Positions 1-6,777 of a DNA stretch of 64,000 nt are shown one piece after another; within the stretch, counting starts at the first letter, position 1; each line of letters opens with the position of its first letter. Location of the stretch: positions 1 to 64,000 of the forward strand of contig NZ_ATUS01000003.1 in assembly GCF_000420325.1 (NCBI RefSeq), given 5' to 3'. Both the position numbers and the translations under genes were made by a program. This DNA is from Spongiibacter tropicus DSM 19543. Lineage in GTDB: Bacteria > Pseudomonadota > Gammaproteobacteria > Pseudomonadales > Spongiibacteraceae. A model generated the notes under the pieces. The model was not told where the DNA came from. It saw nothing but the letters and a program-made list of their open reading frames with translations, and did not search any database.

Positions 1-23
1 AAGGGGTATCCATTTAGCTCCAC
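1..23 (+). repeat. Left terminal inverted repeat of the IS
   Basis: Bases 1-23 are the exact reverse complement of 1027-1049. The repeat may extend left of the window. Confidence 0.9.
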
Positions 24-30
24 CTCTCAT

Positions 31-1008
31 TTATTCCTCCTTAGCCTTCCTCACAACGACGTTCTCGTAAGTCACCGGTTCAGTTGCAACAGCCTGCTGC
101 AACAATCGGTAAAACAACATCCCTCGCGATCTTGAAGAACGGCGATTAAATCGGAACACGAACTCATCAAGGTAAGCGTCAAGTTGTTCGGGCCGAACAG
201 CCCCATGATGGGTGCCAAGTAGCCAGCGTTTAATCAGTGAAGCGACACGGTGTACGCCCGGCATTGAGGTATGTGCAGGCGTTTCCGAACCCAGCATGAC
301 TTTTCGATCATGCTGGTAACCGAGCTCATGTAGCTTCACATACATACCCGCGCCATCGGTGCGGACATGGCTGCCGGTTTCTATTGAGTTCTGGATAAAG
401 GGCAGGACATTACCCTTCGTGTCATCATCAATGCGACGCAAGCGAATCCGACCGAAGCCTTGGGGCTCCTTTATCTCCACCGCAAGAATGATAAGTACGC
501 GCTGTGTATGGCTTTTCCGCTTGCTTCTATCCCCCGGCCGGCCATCAGTCATATCCAGATAGGTCTCATCGACCTCGACCAAACCGTGCAGTTTTTCTCT
601 ACCCGGCCTGATCATCGCCCGGCGATACCGATGCAGAATCATCCAGGCTGTCTGGTAGCTTCCCAAGCCTAATACCCGCTGCAAGCCAAGCGCGCTTACA
701 CCTTGCTTCTGATTGGTCAGATACCATGCTGCCGCCAGCCACACTCGGAGTGGTGTTCTCGTCTTGCTAAAAATCGTACCGGCAGTAACAGAGCTTTGAT
801 AACGACAGTGGCGACAAATCAATCGACCGCGATTCGCTCTATGCGGCTTCCCCGCCAGGGCACAGGATGGACACACGAAGCCTTCTGGCCAACGGAGTTT
901 TTCGAGATAAGCAAGACAGGCATCCTCAGTGGAAAACCAGTCCAGGAATGCATTCCAATTTTGGGGGTAGTCTTTGCCGGCAATCGGGGATAAAGTATGG
1001 ATATCCAT
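31..1008 (-). CDS. IS1595-family transposase
   Basis: 325 aa DDE-type transposase that cuts and pastes its own element. The N-terminal part (about residues 45-72) is a zinc ribbon with a CPSC and a CRHC pair, as usual in ISXO2-like transposases. The catalytic domain follows: VDETY gives the first acidic residue, RTDGAG the second, and a KRWLLGTHHG block the region of the third catalytic position. Length is normal and no stop or frameshift interrupts it, so it may be active. It fills almost the whole space between the two inverted repeats. Confidence 0.9.
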   Translation of the reverse strand: MDIHTLSPIAGKDYPQNWNAFLDWFSTEDACLAYLEKLRWPEGFVCPSCALAGKPHRANRGRLICRHCRYQSSVTAGTIFSKTRTPLRVWLAAAWYLTNQKQGVSALGLQRVLGLGSYQTAWMILHRYRRAMIRPGREKLHGLVEVDETYLDMTDGRPGDRSKRKSHTQRVLIILAVEIKEPQGFGRIRLRRIDDDTKGNVLPFIQNSIETGSHVRTDGAGMYVKLHELGYQHDRKVMLGSETPAHTSMPGVHRVASLIKRWLLGTHHGAVRPEQLDAYLDEFVFRFNRRSSRSRGMLFYRLLQQAVATEPVTYENVVVRKAKEE

Positions 1009-1026
1009 CCAGTAGTTATACGCTAT

Positions 1027-1049
1027 GTGGAGCTAAATGGATACCCCTT
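1027..1049 (-). repeat. Right terminal inverted repeat of the IS
   Basis: Exact reverse complement of 1-23, lying 18 bases beyond the transposase start codon. Confidence 0.9.
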
Positions 1050-1110
1050 ATAGATAACCAGTATTCAACAATAAAACAGCCCAATGCAAATACGCTCAGG
1101 AGGAGCCGCC

Positions 1111-1230
1111 ATGCATCAAGACCCCGCCACCGTCTCAGCCAGAATCAACGCCGCCATGCGCCAAACCCGCAACATCAGCGAACTGGTCGGCCTCTGCAAA
1201 GGCATTTTTGCCGACGGCACACTATCTTGA
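1111..1230 (+). pseudogene. Truncated N-terminus of a prophage-type BRCT-domain gene
   Basis: A strong Shine-Dalgarno sequence (AGGAGGAG) sits just upstream of ATG 1111, but the frame stops after 39 codons. The peptide (residues 20-37, roughly RNISELVGLCKGIFADG) resembles the conserved start of phage and prophage BRCT-domain proteins, which normally continue with a conserved acidic stretch and a BRCT domain. Nothing like that is found in any frame downstream, so it reads as a remnant left by a deletion next to the insertion sequence. The family assignment is from recall of the motif. A genuine 39 aa peptide cannot be excluded. Confidence 0.4.
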
Positions 1231-1416
1231 GCGCGCGCCCAGAACGCCCAACCGAGAGCACAAACCGTAGTATGCATTTCAGACCAATGAGACATAGTTC
1301 GCGGCCGATTCGCTGATTGATTTGAATCTGGGGATAGCATGAACATTTGCTTATTGGACTGGATTGAGCTGAGAATAGGTAAAGATCCATACAGCATCCC
1401 TAGAAGAGGGGGCATC

Positions 1417-2133
1417 ATGGCCAGATACGACAAAACAACCTACACACTAAGAATTCTAGGCTGCACACCGGAAACACTCCCCATGTCGCAGCTGGCAAAA
1501 TATTTGTCCGAGCTTTCGAATCTGCTGGAAGGGCTAGAGAACGTTCATTTTGAATCCGTTACACCAGGTAGCGCGTGCCTCAACTTTGCCGTGGAAGGCG
1601 ATTCGAAGTCAAAGGCAAGAGCTCGCTTGGTAAGCGTGGCATCAGACCCGAAAAGCACAACCAAGAGCAATATTAGAAAGCTACTTCGCAACAATGGCCA
1701 CTCAGGCGCCAAGCTGTACCAAGGCAAAATGCCAGTATGGTCTGTGCACCGGGAATTCAATCGGAAAAACCAAGTAACGGTTAAGAAGACAGACAAAATT
1801 CAGGGACGTCTTTTTGACCTTGGAGGGAAGCAGGAGCGCGTCCGCGCGCTCATACAAGGCGCGGACTCCCGAGCCTATAAATGCCATTTGAATATACAAC
1901 TGGCCGAAAAGCTCAAGCCCTATTTATGGACAAATATTCAAGTGACTGGTGATGCCGAATGGAGCAAGGACGCCATGAGAAACGAGTGGATACTGACAAA
2001 TTTTGTCATAAAAGACTTCACGCCGCTATCGAGTGAGTCGCTGAGGGATATATTCAGCGAGCTTTCGCAGTTACCTTCCCAATGGACTGGCGACAGCGAC
2101 CCCCATGGGGACATACTAAAAGCGAGACACTAA
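1417..2133 (+). CDS. Unknown protein paired with PIN nuclease
   Basis: 238 aa protein of no family I recognise. ATG 1417 is chosen because GAGGGGG lies a few bases upstream; a longer frame opens at 1339 without a ribosome site. The sequence is basic and soluble with no membrane segment. Residues near the start (MSQLAKYLSELSNLLEG) look helical, and the rest looks mixed alpha/beta. It ends in TAATG, sharing one base with the PIN-domain gene that follows, so the two are almost certainly translated together. By analogy with PIN toxin loci it could be an antitoxin or a specificity partner, but at this size it is not a typical small antitoxin. Its base composition is more AT-rich than the phage-like genes downstream. 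Confidence 0.75.
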   Translation: MARYDKTTYTLRILGCTPETLPMSQLAKYLSELSNLLEGLENVHFESVTPGSACLNFAVEGDSKSKARARLVSVASDPKSTTKSNIRKLLRNNGHSGAKLYQGKMPVWSVHREFNRKNQVTVKKTDKIQGRLFDLGGKQERVRALIQGADSRAYKCHLNIQLAEKLKPYLWTNIQVTGDAEWSKDAMRNEWILTNFVIKDFTPLSSESLRDIFSELSQLPSQWTGDSDPHGDILKARH

Positions 2134-2663
2134 TGCGCATCGCTTTAGACACAAATGTCGTTCTTGTCCTGCTAGGGGAAAAGGATAAGCCATTGCGCGA
2201 CCCTGACACAGGGCGAGAAGTAGAGCGACTGACTGACCGAATGCAACGAATGCTTGATTATCTCCAAGCAGCCAGAGGAACCCTAATTATCCCGACACCC
2301 GTTCTGGCTGAAGCCTTTATGAAGTATTCCCCAGAAGCCCGCCAGATAATCGAAACCAGACTGCAATCGTCAGCCAACATCGAAATAGTAGATTTTGACG
2401 CAATCGCAGCCCACGAGTGCGCAGACCTACTTTCAGAGGCAGAGGTAAAGGCGATCCTTAGTGACCCAGATGACAACCAAACCAAGGCGAAGCTTAAGTT
2501 CGACCGTCAGATTTTAGCAATCTGTAAGGCGCGGAATTGTGCTGAAATAATAAGTCACGACAAACAGCTACTCACCAAGGCTCGATCGATGGGAATCATC
2601 GCAAAGAGCCTCTCGGATTTTGAACCTGTTCCTGAACAACAAGGGCTATGGAGCTCCGGATAG
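2133..2663 (+). CDS. PIN-domain nuclease-like protein
   Basis: 176 aa PIN-fold protein, a family of Mg2+-dependent ribonucleases that includes VapC-type toxins. The acidic residues expected for metal binding are visible: Asp6 (LDTN), Glu60 (VLAEAF), Asp124 (KFDRQI) and Asp143 (SHDKQLL). It is longer than a classic VapC (about 130 aa), with an inserted helical stretch around residues 16-45. Start ATG 2133 overlaps the stop of the upstream gene (TAATG). A strong terminator follows. Role is likely toxin or defence nuclease within the island; RNA target unknown. Confidence 0.8.
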   Translation: MRIALDTNVVLVLLGEKDKPLRDPDTGREVERLTDRMQRMLDYLQAARGTLIIPTPVLAEAFMKYSPEARQIIETRLQSSANIEIVDFDAIAAHECADLLSEAEVKAILSDPDDNQTKAKLKFDRQILAICKARNCAEIISHDKQLLTKARSMGIIAKSLSDFEPVPEQQGLWSSG

Positions 2664-2683
2664 GTAACAAAGCGAAACCAAAA

Positions 2684-2709
2684 AGCCGCCCACTGAGGCG
2701 GCTTTTTTG
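2684..2709 (+). terminator. Rho-independent terminator of the PIN module
   Basis: Perfect 8-bp stem (AGCCGCCC-type arm, ACTG region as loop, GGCGGCT arm) followed by TTTTTT, 20 bases after the PIN gene stop. It closes the two-gene unit and separates it from the phage-like operon. Confidence 0.85.
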
Positions 2710-2747
2710 TGCCCGCAAAAACCCTCCACGACCACCCCTCCAAAAAT

Positions 2748-2813
2748 ATTAGCGTTTTACTATTGACAATCAAATTAGCAAAACACTAATATCACCAACA
2801 GCAAAACACTATT
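2748..2813. promoter_or_regulatory. Three 17-bp operator-like palindromes
   Basis: Three related sites lie at 2748-2764, 2774-2790 and 2797-2813. The middle one is a perfect palindrome in its arms: ATTAG, 7-base core CAAAACA, CTAAT. The third has the same core with arms AACAG/CTATT. The first carries the core in the opposite orientation (CGTTTTA) with arms ATTAG/CTATT. Start-to-start spacings are 26 and 23 bases. A promoter runs through sites 1 and 2, so a dimeric phage-type repressor or activator probably binds here. No gene for such a protein is obvious beyond the LuxR-type protein just downstream. Confidence 0.6.
2763..2792 (+). promoter_or_regulatory. Sigma70-like promoter for the phage-type operon
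   Basis: A perfect -35 box TTGACA (2763-2768) is followed after 18 bases by TAATAT (2787-2792), which matches 4 of 6 bases of the -10 consensus. The -10 overlaps the middle operator palindrome, which would let a bound protein block RNA polymerase. Confidence 0.5.
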
Positions 2814-2982
2814 GGCAACGCACCCCTGGCAGATGGGGCGCACCGGCAGCCGATGCAGAGTCGCGCCTCCTTTGCGGCGTTTTAACGGTCGGCCCAGCCA
2901 ATAATCTGCAAGCCGGGAATTACGGTAATCCATAGCCGGTAGCCCCGCCGGTGGCGAGAAAGGGGCCAACCTTACGGAGGAG
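2814..2982 (+). promoter_or_regulatory. Long GC-rich leader before the LuxR-type gene
   Basis: About 170 untranslated bases separate the promoter from the first start codon. They contain several inverted repeats, for example GCCGG/CCGGC segments around 2936-2953. CCTCCTT at 2866-2872 is complementary to the ribosome binding site at 2976-2982, so a structure hiding the start is possible. No open frame with a ribosome site is seen in it. Confidence 0.3.
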
Positions 2983-2988
2983 ATGGCA

Positions 2989-3456
2989 ATGCAACAGGCA
3001 CAACCCCAACACGAACACCTGCGCGCCAAGCCCGGCCTGCTGGGCCAGCGCGAAGCTGAAGCATTGGTGTTGATCAATCTGGGGCACGGCACCAAAAGCG
3101 CCGCCCGCGCAATGGGCATTTCGCCGGCCACCGTAAAAGCCCACCTCGACCGGGCACGCCAAAAGCTCAACGCCCGCACCGTGGCGCAGGCCGTGGGCAT
3201 GGCGTGGGAGCTGGGAATCATCACCAGCAAACACCTGGTATTGGCCGCCCTTATTGTCACCTCGACCACCAGCGGCATGAGCGACACAGGCGACCTGCGC
3301 ACCCACGGCCGCATTGCCCGCACCGTGCGCGGCGGGCGCCGCCGCGAAACCGAGCTGGCCTTTCTGCCACCGATTATCGACCCCGAAAACACCCCTGCCC
3401 CGCTGCCCACCGCGCGGCAGTTTTTCGGGGCACTCATTGGCCGCGAGGCAGCGTAG
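2989..3456 (+). CDS. LuxR-type HTH regulator of the island operon
   Basis: 155 aa protein with a GerE/LuxR-type helix-turn-helix at about residues 17-65: Gln-Arg-Glu near the start of the domain, SAARAMGISPATVKAHLDRA as recognition region, then KLNARTVAQAV. No receiver or autoinducer domain precedes it, which fits a phage or plasmid regulator. GGAGG lies 8 bases before ATG 2989. The ATG at 2983 touches the ribosome site and is less likely. The C-terminal 70 residues are proline- and arginine-rich and unassigned. It is first in an operon of tightly packed genes and directly behind the palindromic operators, so it may control its own promoter. Confidence 0.75.
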   Translation: MQQAQPQHEHLRAKPGLLGQREAEALVLINLGHGTKSAARAMGISPATVKAHLDRARQKLNARTVAQAVGMAWELGIITSKHLVLAALIVTSTTSGMSDTGDLRTHGRIARTVRGGRRRETELAFLPPIIDPENTPAPLPTARQFFGALIGREAA

Positions 3457-3458
3457 CC

Positions 3459-3680
3459 GTGAATGCCCAGCGCATTATCAACGCCGCCCGCGCCGGAATA
3501 CTCGCCGCCGGACTGGAAATGTCATCGGTGACCAACGGCCCGCTCACCACCGTGGGCGTGCGCGGCAAAACACGCTACCAGTTTTTTACCGGCCGCCCGC
3601 TGGCGTGCTGGACACAGGCCTACGAATACGCCACCGGCAACCCGTGGCCGCAACTGCTGAAACAGTGGAGACAATCATGA
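3459..3680 (+). CDS. Small phage-type protein, unknown
   Basis: 73 aa from GTG 3459, two bases after the LuxR-type gene stop, in the same frame as a longer spurious opening. The end overlaps the next start (ATGA). Charged and aromatic residues are spread evenly and no membrane segment or motif is recognised. Translational coupling on both sides and the dense packing support it as a real gene. Confidence 0.6.
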   Translation: MNAQRIINAARAGILAAGLEMSSVTNGPLTTVGVRGKTRYQFFTGRPLACWTQAYEYATGNPWPQLLKQWRQS

Positions 3681-3859
3681 GCCAGCCCCTGCCCCTGCCG
3701 CAGCAACGCCGCGGTGAACTCATCACCCTTACCGGCACCGCCAAAGAGATTGAGCAGCAACTGGCGCTAATGGAGTGCAACTGCCAACTGGTCAGCGCCA
3801 TTTACACGCGCAAAAACGGGCAGCACACCACCAAGGTATACGCCGAGGTAATGCAGTGA
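3677..3859 (+). CDS. Small phage-type protein, unknown
   Basis: 60 aa; its ATG overlaps the previous stop as ATGA and its own TGA overlaps the next GTG. It starts with a proline/glutamine-rich stretch, then GELITLTGTAKEIEQQLALM, suggesting a small beta-hairpin and helix. No family recognised. Confidence 0.6.
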   Translation: MSQPLPLPQQRRGELITLTGTAKEIEQQLALMECNCQLVSAIYTRKNGQHTTKVYAEVMQ

Positions 3860-4134
3860 CGCCCGACGAGCTGACCCAAACCCTCAGCACGCTGCGCCAG
3901 CAGGTGCGCAGCCTGACGCGCATTGTTACCCGGCTGAACAACGAGCAGTTGCGGCAAGACCGCCGCATAGAAGCCGTAAACCGTCGGCTGTCGCGCAACA
4001 GCAACAGCCGCAACGAACTCAGCGCCGTGCGCCAGCAAGTCGCCACGCTGAGCGAAACCGTCGAATTATTTTGCGACCAACACGTCGAGGCCCAAAGCCA
4101 TGACATCACTGCCAACACTACAAAACGTCTGTGA
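3856..4134 (+). CDS. Small coiled-coil protein, unknown
   Basis: 92 aa from GTG 3856, overlapping the previous stop. Heptad-like spacing of leucine, valine and isoleucine with many glutamines and arginines over residues 5-80 predicts a long coiled coil. Its last 35 bases overlap the next gene. Such small coiled-coil proteins occur in phage structural and lysis regions, but no function can be named. Confidence 0.6.
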   Translation: MTPDELTQTLSTLRQQVRSLTRIVTRLNNEQLRQDRRIEAVNRRLSRNSNSRNELSAVRQQVATLSETVELFCDQHVEAQSHDITANTTKRL

Positions 4135-4405
4135 GCAATACGGCCTGCGTTACCGGGCCGTGTGGAATCGCTTAAAGAAACTGGGCTACCTGCGCAGCAA
4201 CGACCAGTACGACGGCATGCTGCCCGACTACCGCAACAACGCCACGGCAGACCAGTTCAGATCGTTCAACCGGCAGTACTACGTGCCCTCGCCCACGGGT
4301 CGCATACCCAAATGGCGCAGCGTCATTACCTGCACCCCAAAAGGCACAGAGGTCGTGCTGCGCACCTGCGGCGACCTCACCCAACAACAGGAGCAACGCG
4401 CATGA
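4100..4405 (+). CDS. Small putative DNA-binding protein
   Basis: 101 aa. Residues 6-35 (QNVCEQYGLRYRAVWNRLKK) look like a helix-turn-helix. The remainder holds several tyrosines and a basic SPTGRIPKWRS segment. The start at 4100 lies inside the upstream gene by 35 bases; the end overlaps the transglycosylase start (ATGA). Role unknown, perhaps regulation of the operon. Confidence 0.55.
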   Translation: MTSLPTLQNVCEQYGLRYRAVWNRLKKLGYLRSNDQYDGMLPDYRNNATADQFRSFNRQYYVPSPTGRIPKWRSVITCTPKGTEVVLRTCGDLTQQQEQRA

Positions 4406-4929
4406 GCGCAGCACTTAAACCCCACCCGCTGGCGCCCTATGCCGAGCAAATTAAACGCTCGGTCGAGCACTTCATGCCGCGCCTCGACTGGCGCTACGTG
4501 GCCGCGCAAATGCAGCAAGAAAGCGCCTTTAACCCGCAGGCCGTCAGCCACGCTGGCGCGCAGGGCCTGATGCAAATCATGCCCGCCACCTGGGAAGAAT
4601 GCGTGCGCGAACTCAAAGCAGGCAGCATGGACCCATTCAACCCCGCCGACAGCATTTGCGTGGGCGTGTACTACCTGCGCGAGCAATACAACCTGTGGTC
4701 GTGGCCCCGACCCGAGGCCGACCGCCTCTGCCTTGCCCTTGCCAGCTACAACGCAGGCGCAGGCCACCTGCTCAACGCACAGCGCGTCGCCAACAATGCC
4801 AGCGACTACGCCAGCATCATCGCCGCCCTGCCACGCATAACCGGCATCCACGCGCAGGAAACCACGCTCTACGTGCAACTTATCCTGCGCAACTACGCGC
4901 GCCTTGTTACCGAAGGCTGGCAGCCATGA
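4402..4929 (+). CDS. Phage-type lytic transglycosylase (SLT domain)
   Basis: 175 aa single-domain soluble lytic transglycosylase, which cleaves the MurNAc-GlcNAc bond of peptidoglycan to give 1,6-anhydro ends. Catalytic Glu40 lies in QQESAFNP. The family motifs follow in order: GAQGLMQIMPATW (residues 52-64) and ALASYNAGAG (112-121). No signal peptide, so it would need a holin, a secretion machine or a virion to reach the wall, as in phage-tail or conjugative muramidases. ATG 4402 overlaps the upstream stop and the end overlaps the next ATG. It is the clearest sign that this operon makes something that crosses the envelope. Confidence 0.88.
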   Translation: MSAALKPHPLAPYAEQIKRSVEHFMPRLDWRYVAAQMQQESAFNPQAVSHAGAQGLMQIMPATWEECVRELKAGSMDPFNPADSICVGVYYLREQYNLWSWPRPEADRLCLALASYNAGAGHLLNAQRVANNASDYASIIAALPRITGIHAQETTLYVQLILRNYARLVTEGWQP

Positions 4930-5183
4930 GCAAACAGGCCCGCCAACCCATGCAAGACCGCGAAGCCGCCGTGCTGCGCACCGTAGGCCGAAACCCGCGC
5001 TGCGACGTGAACCACATCGCCATCGCCACCGGCCTGGGCAAAGGCTACGCCACCCACATCTGCCAAAAACTGGTGAGCGAAAGCCGCCTCACCATCAAAG
5101 AGTGCCCCCAAAGCGGCCAGCACCTCTACTCACTACCCCCAACCCAAGGCGCCCGGCGCATCGCCAACGCCGCCTGGGTGTAA
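4926..5183 (+). CDS. Small winged-helix-like protein
   Basis: 85 aa starting in the ATGA overlap with the transglycosylase. The order DREAAVLRTVGRNPRCDVNHIAIATGLGKGYATHICQKLV followed by a short hairpin is what a MarR/LexA-like winged helix looks like, with residues 24-48 as the helix-turn-helix. Specific family not recognised. Probably a DNA-binding regulator of the island. Confidence 0.6.
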   Translation: MSKQARQPMQDREAAVLRTVGRNPRCDVNHIAIATGLGKGYATHICQKLVSESRLTIKECPQSGQHLYSLPPTQGARRIANAAWV

Positions 5184-5197
5184 GCAAGGAGAGCGAT

Positions 5198-5563
5198 ATG
5201 CAATTTGCGACACTTGATACATGGCAGCACCTGAAATCAGAGGCACTCACCGAGAGCAATCCATTGCTGGATTGCCCCCTGTGCGGCGGCGAAGGCTATT
5301 TCTGCGAAGAATGCGCTCACGATGCGCCAGATGACGAATGCGAACATGACGACGCAGAGCCCTGCGAAGAGTGCAGCGGCGAAGGCCAACTGCACTACAA
5401 CGATATCAACGAAGGCGTATGGCTCCTCGCCGGCCACTTTAGCTGGCAGCAATACTTCCGGGAACTCATTCAAACAGCCCGCGACGTGACCGAATTCTAC
5501 GCGCTCGACTTTCTCGGCATTGCCGGGCAAGCCATTAAAGCCAGCCAGCGCGCACAACACTAA
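5198..5563 (+). CDS. DnaJ-like zinc-ribbon protein, unknown
   Basis: 121 aa with AAGGAGAG well placed before ATG 5198. Residues 26-65 carry repeated cysteine pairs (CPLCGGEG, CEEC, CEECSGEG) resembling one and a half DnaJ zinc-finger repeats, interrupted by a very acidic stretch with two histidines. The C-terminal half is aromatic and helical. Such proteins are frequent and uncharacterised in prophages. Zinc binding is likely, function unknown. Confidence 0.65.
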   Translation: MQFATLDTWQHLKSEALTESNPLLDCPLCGGEGYFCEECAHDAPDDECEHDDAEPCEECSGEGQLHYNDINEGVWLLAGHFSWQQYFRELIQTARDVTEFYALDFLGIAGQAIKASQRAQH

Positions 5564-5576
5564 CCACGAGGCCACC

Positions 5577-5954
5577 ATGAAACCCATCACCACACTACTT
5601 ATCGGCATCGTCGCCCTGCTCGCCACTGGCGTTGCCAATGCGCGCGGCAGCAGCTCATTCGTTGTGCCAACCGCCACCGCCATAGCCATGACGGCGGCCA
5701 TCAACGCCAACGCCAGCGAAAAAGCCGCCAAGGCCAGCAACGACCCGCTGGTGGTCATCTGCACCGCCGCGCAAATCGAACAAGCCTACCAATGGCAGCG
5801 CCGCTGCGAAGCCGACACCACCATAAGTTGCGCGTATTGCCCAATCATCTCCTACCATAAGTACTGCACCTCAGCGACGAGGGCAGACACAGCAGGGCTT
5901 AACCCCGTTAAGCCGCACTACCAAAACGTGTTTTTCTCAACCAACGGAAGGTAA
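5577..5954 (+). CDS. Small exported protein, unknown
   Basis: 125 aa with a clear signal peptide: Met-Lys start, hydrophobic [15 protein letters not shown], cleavage likely after ANA near residue 22. The mature part has six cysteines clustered in residues 61-98, which could form disulfides in the periplasm. The last third is compositionally different from the first, so a frameshift or join cannot be excluded. It lies five bases before csrA. Confidence 0.55.
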   Translation: MKPITTLLIGIVALLATGVANARGSSSFVVPTATAIAMTAAINANASEKAAKASNDPLVVICTAAQIEQAYQWQRRCEADTTISCAYCPIISYHKYCTSATRADTAGLNPVKPHYQNVFFSTNGR

Positions 5955-5959
5955 ATACC

Positions 5960-6145
5960 ATGCTCATACTCACCCGAAGAATTGGCGAAACCCTCATGGT
6001 CGGCGACGACATCACCGTCACCGTGCTAGGCGTCAAAGGTAACCAAGTACGCCTGGGCGTTAACGCACCCAAGCACGTTGCCGTGCACCGCGAGGAGATC
6101 TACGCCCGCATCCAAACCGAAACCCAAGAGGACAGCAACGAGTGA
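5960..6145 (+). CDS. csrA: CsrA-family RNA-binding regulator on the island
   Basis: 61 aa, full-length CsrA/RsmA, a homodimer that binds GGA motifs in leaders and loops and so controls translation. The N-terminal [17 protein letters not shown] and the VHREEIY segment with the key Arg and Glu are intact; Arg44 of the classical protein corresponds to the Arg in HREEI. GGAAGG lies upstream of ATG 5960. It sits inside an operon of phage-like genes, so it is probably an element-borne copy rather than the host's main CsrA and may divert host control. The end overlaps the next GTG (GTGA). Confidence 0.93.
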   Translation: MLILTRRIGETLMVGDDITVTVLGVKGNQVRLGVNAPKHVAVHREEIYARIQTETQEDSNE

Positions 6146-6243
6146 TCGTCGCGGCCAGCCTCACAGCCCTTGTCTGGCTCTTCGCCTGGCAAGCCTGTCG
6201 GCTGGCCGCCACCACCGATCGCGCGCTGGAGAACGAGCAGTGA
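6142..6243 (+). CDS. 33 aa membrane peptide, unknown
   Basis: A frame of 33 codons from GTG 6142 overlaps the csrA stop and ends in another GTGA overlap with the following gene. Residues 2-22 are a single hydrophobic helix ([16 protein letters not shown] core), followed by a short charged tail. The size and topology fit a phage holin-like, spanin-like or regulatory micropeptide. Support is only context and coupling. Confidence 0.4.
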   Translation: MIVAASLTALVWLFAWQACRLAATTDRALENEQ

Positions 6244-6521
6244 AGCCTATAGCAGTCTTTCGCGGTACCACCAAAGACGACGGCAAATTCGTCGGCCCCA
6301 TCCAGCACCCGGGTAAGCGCCGGTACCGGTACCGCGTAGACCTTTGGATAAAAACCGGCAACAGCGCCCTGCTGCGCGACGAAATCAGCACCAAAGAGCC
6401 CGTGCGCCTAAACGACCTGCTCCAACACCAAGTGCTACCCAACATCGACAGCCTCATTGCCGAAGCCGACCAAGAAGGCGGCACCCAGCAATACGGCTTT
6501 GAAATTTATAAGTGGGGTTAA
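6240..6521 (+). CDS. Small phage-type protein, unknown
   Basis: 93 aa from GTG 6240 in a GTGA overlap. Basic first half (GKRRYRYRVDLWIK), acidic second half. No membrane segment and no motif recognised. Retained because it fills the space between two coupled genes without a gap. Confidence 0.55.
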   Translation: MKPIAVFRGTTKDDGKFVGPIQHPGKRRYRYRVDLWIKTGNSALLRDEISTKEPVRLNDLLQHQVLPNIDSLIAEADQEGGTQQYGFEIYKWG

Positions 6522-6522
6522 A

Positions 6523-6777
6523 ATGAGCCGCCTCGTGCCTGCCAGCAAATGGATAAACGAAACCTTTGAAGCCGGCGTATCCACCAAAACCGTCTACAAC
6601 TGGGTAGCCAATCGCGTCATACCTGGCGTCATCCTCGACGGCAGACCCTTTGTGGACGCCGACAAAGCCGCCGTACTGCTGGATACCCACACCATCATCA
6701 CCGCACCCAGCGTCACACCCGTCGACGGCGGCAACGCCACCGTTGCACAGCTGGTGCAGGGCGGGCTAACCCAATGA
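6523..6777 (+). CDS. Excisionase/AlpA-like DNA-binding protein
   Basis: 84 aa. Residues 5-50 follow the pattern of MerR-like excisionases: a start segment, a helix-turn-helix (SKWINETFEAGVSTKTVYNWV), then a wing with a conserved proline and the phrase GRPFVDADKA typical of Xis/AlpA recognition of a bent site. It would help the downstream integrase to excise the island or would act as a transcription factor. The end overlaps the next ATG. Confidence 0.55.
   Translation: MSRLVPASKWINETFEAGVSTKTVYNWVANRVIPGVILDGRPFVDADKAAVLLDTHTIITAPSVTPVDGGNATVAQLVQGGLTQ

Larger units (their letters stand above)
1..1049. mobile_element. IS1595-family insertion sequence
   Basis: A 23-bp perfect inverted repeat (1-23 and 1027-1049) encloses one transposase gene on the minus strand. 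Total length, single-gene layout and protein type fit the IS1595 (ISXO2-like) family. The left tip coincides with the window start, so the outer boundary and the target duplication, usually 8 bp in this family, cannot be checked. Bases from 1050 on would be the right-hand copy of the target duplication. Nothing in the element looks broken. Confidence 0.88.

Noticed and set aside
1339..1416. Earlier start for the PIN partner gene
   Set aside because: No Shine-Dalgarno sequence before 1339, while GAGGGGG stands before ATG 1417.
1..2800. Left island border as a copy of the tRNA-Val 3' end
   Set aside because: No repeat of the tRNA 3' sequence was found here, so the border lies outside the window.
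2775..3437. Minus-strand frame of 220 codons opposite the LuxR-type gene
   Set aside because: Starts inside the operator region, Arg/Pro/Ala-rich shadow, no ribosome site.
5577..5954. Frameshift in the exported cysteine-rich protein
   Set aside because: The composition change after residue 80 is suspicious, but no alternative frame continues a recognisable protein.
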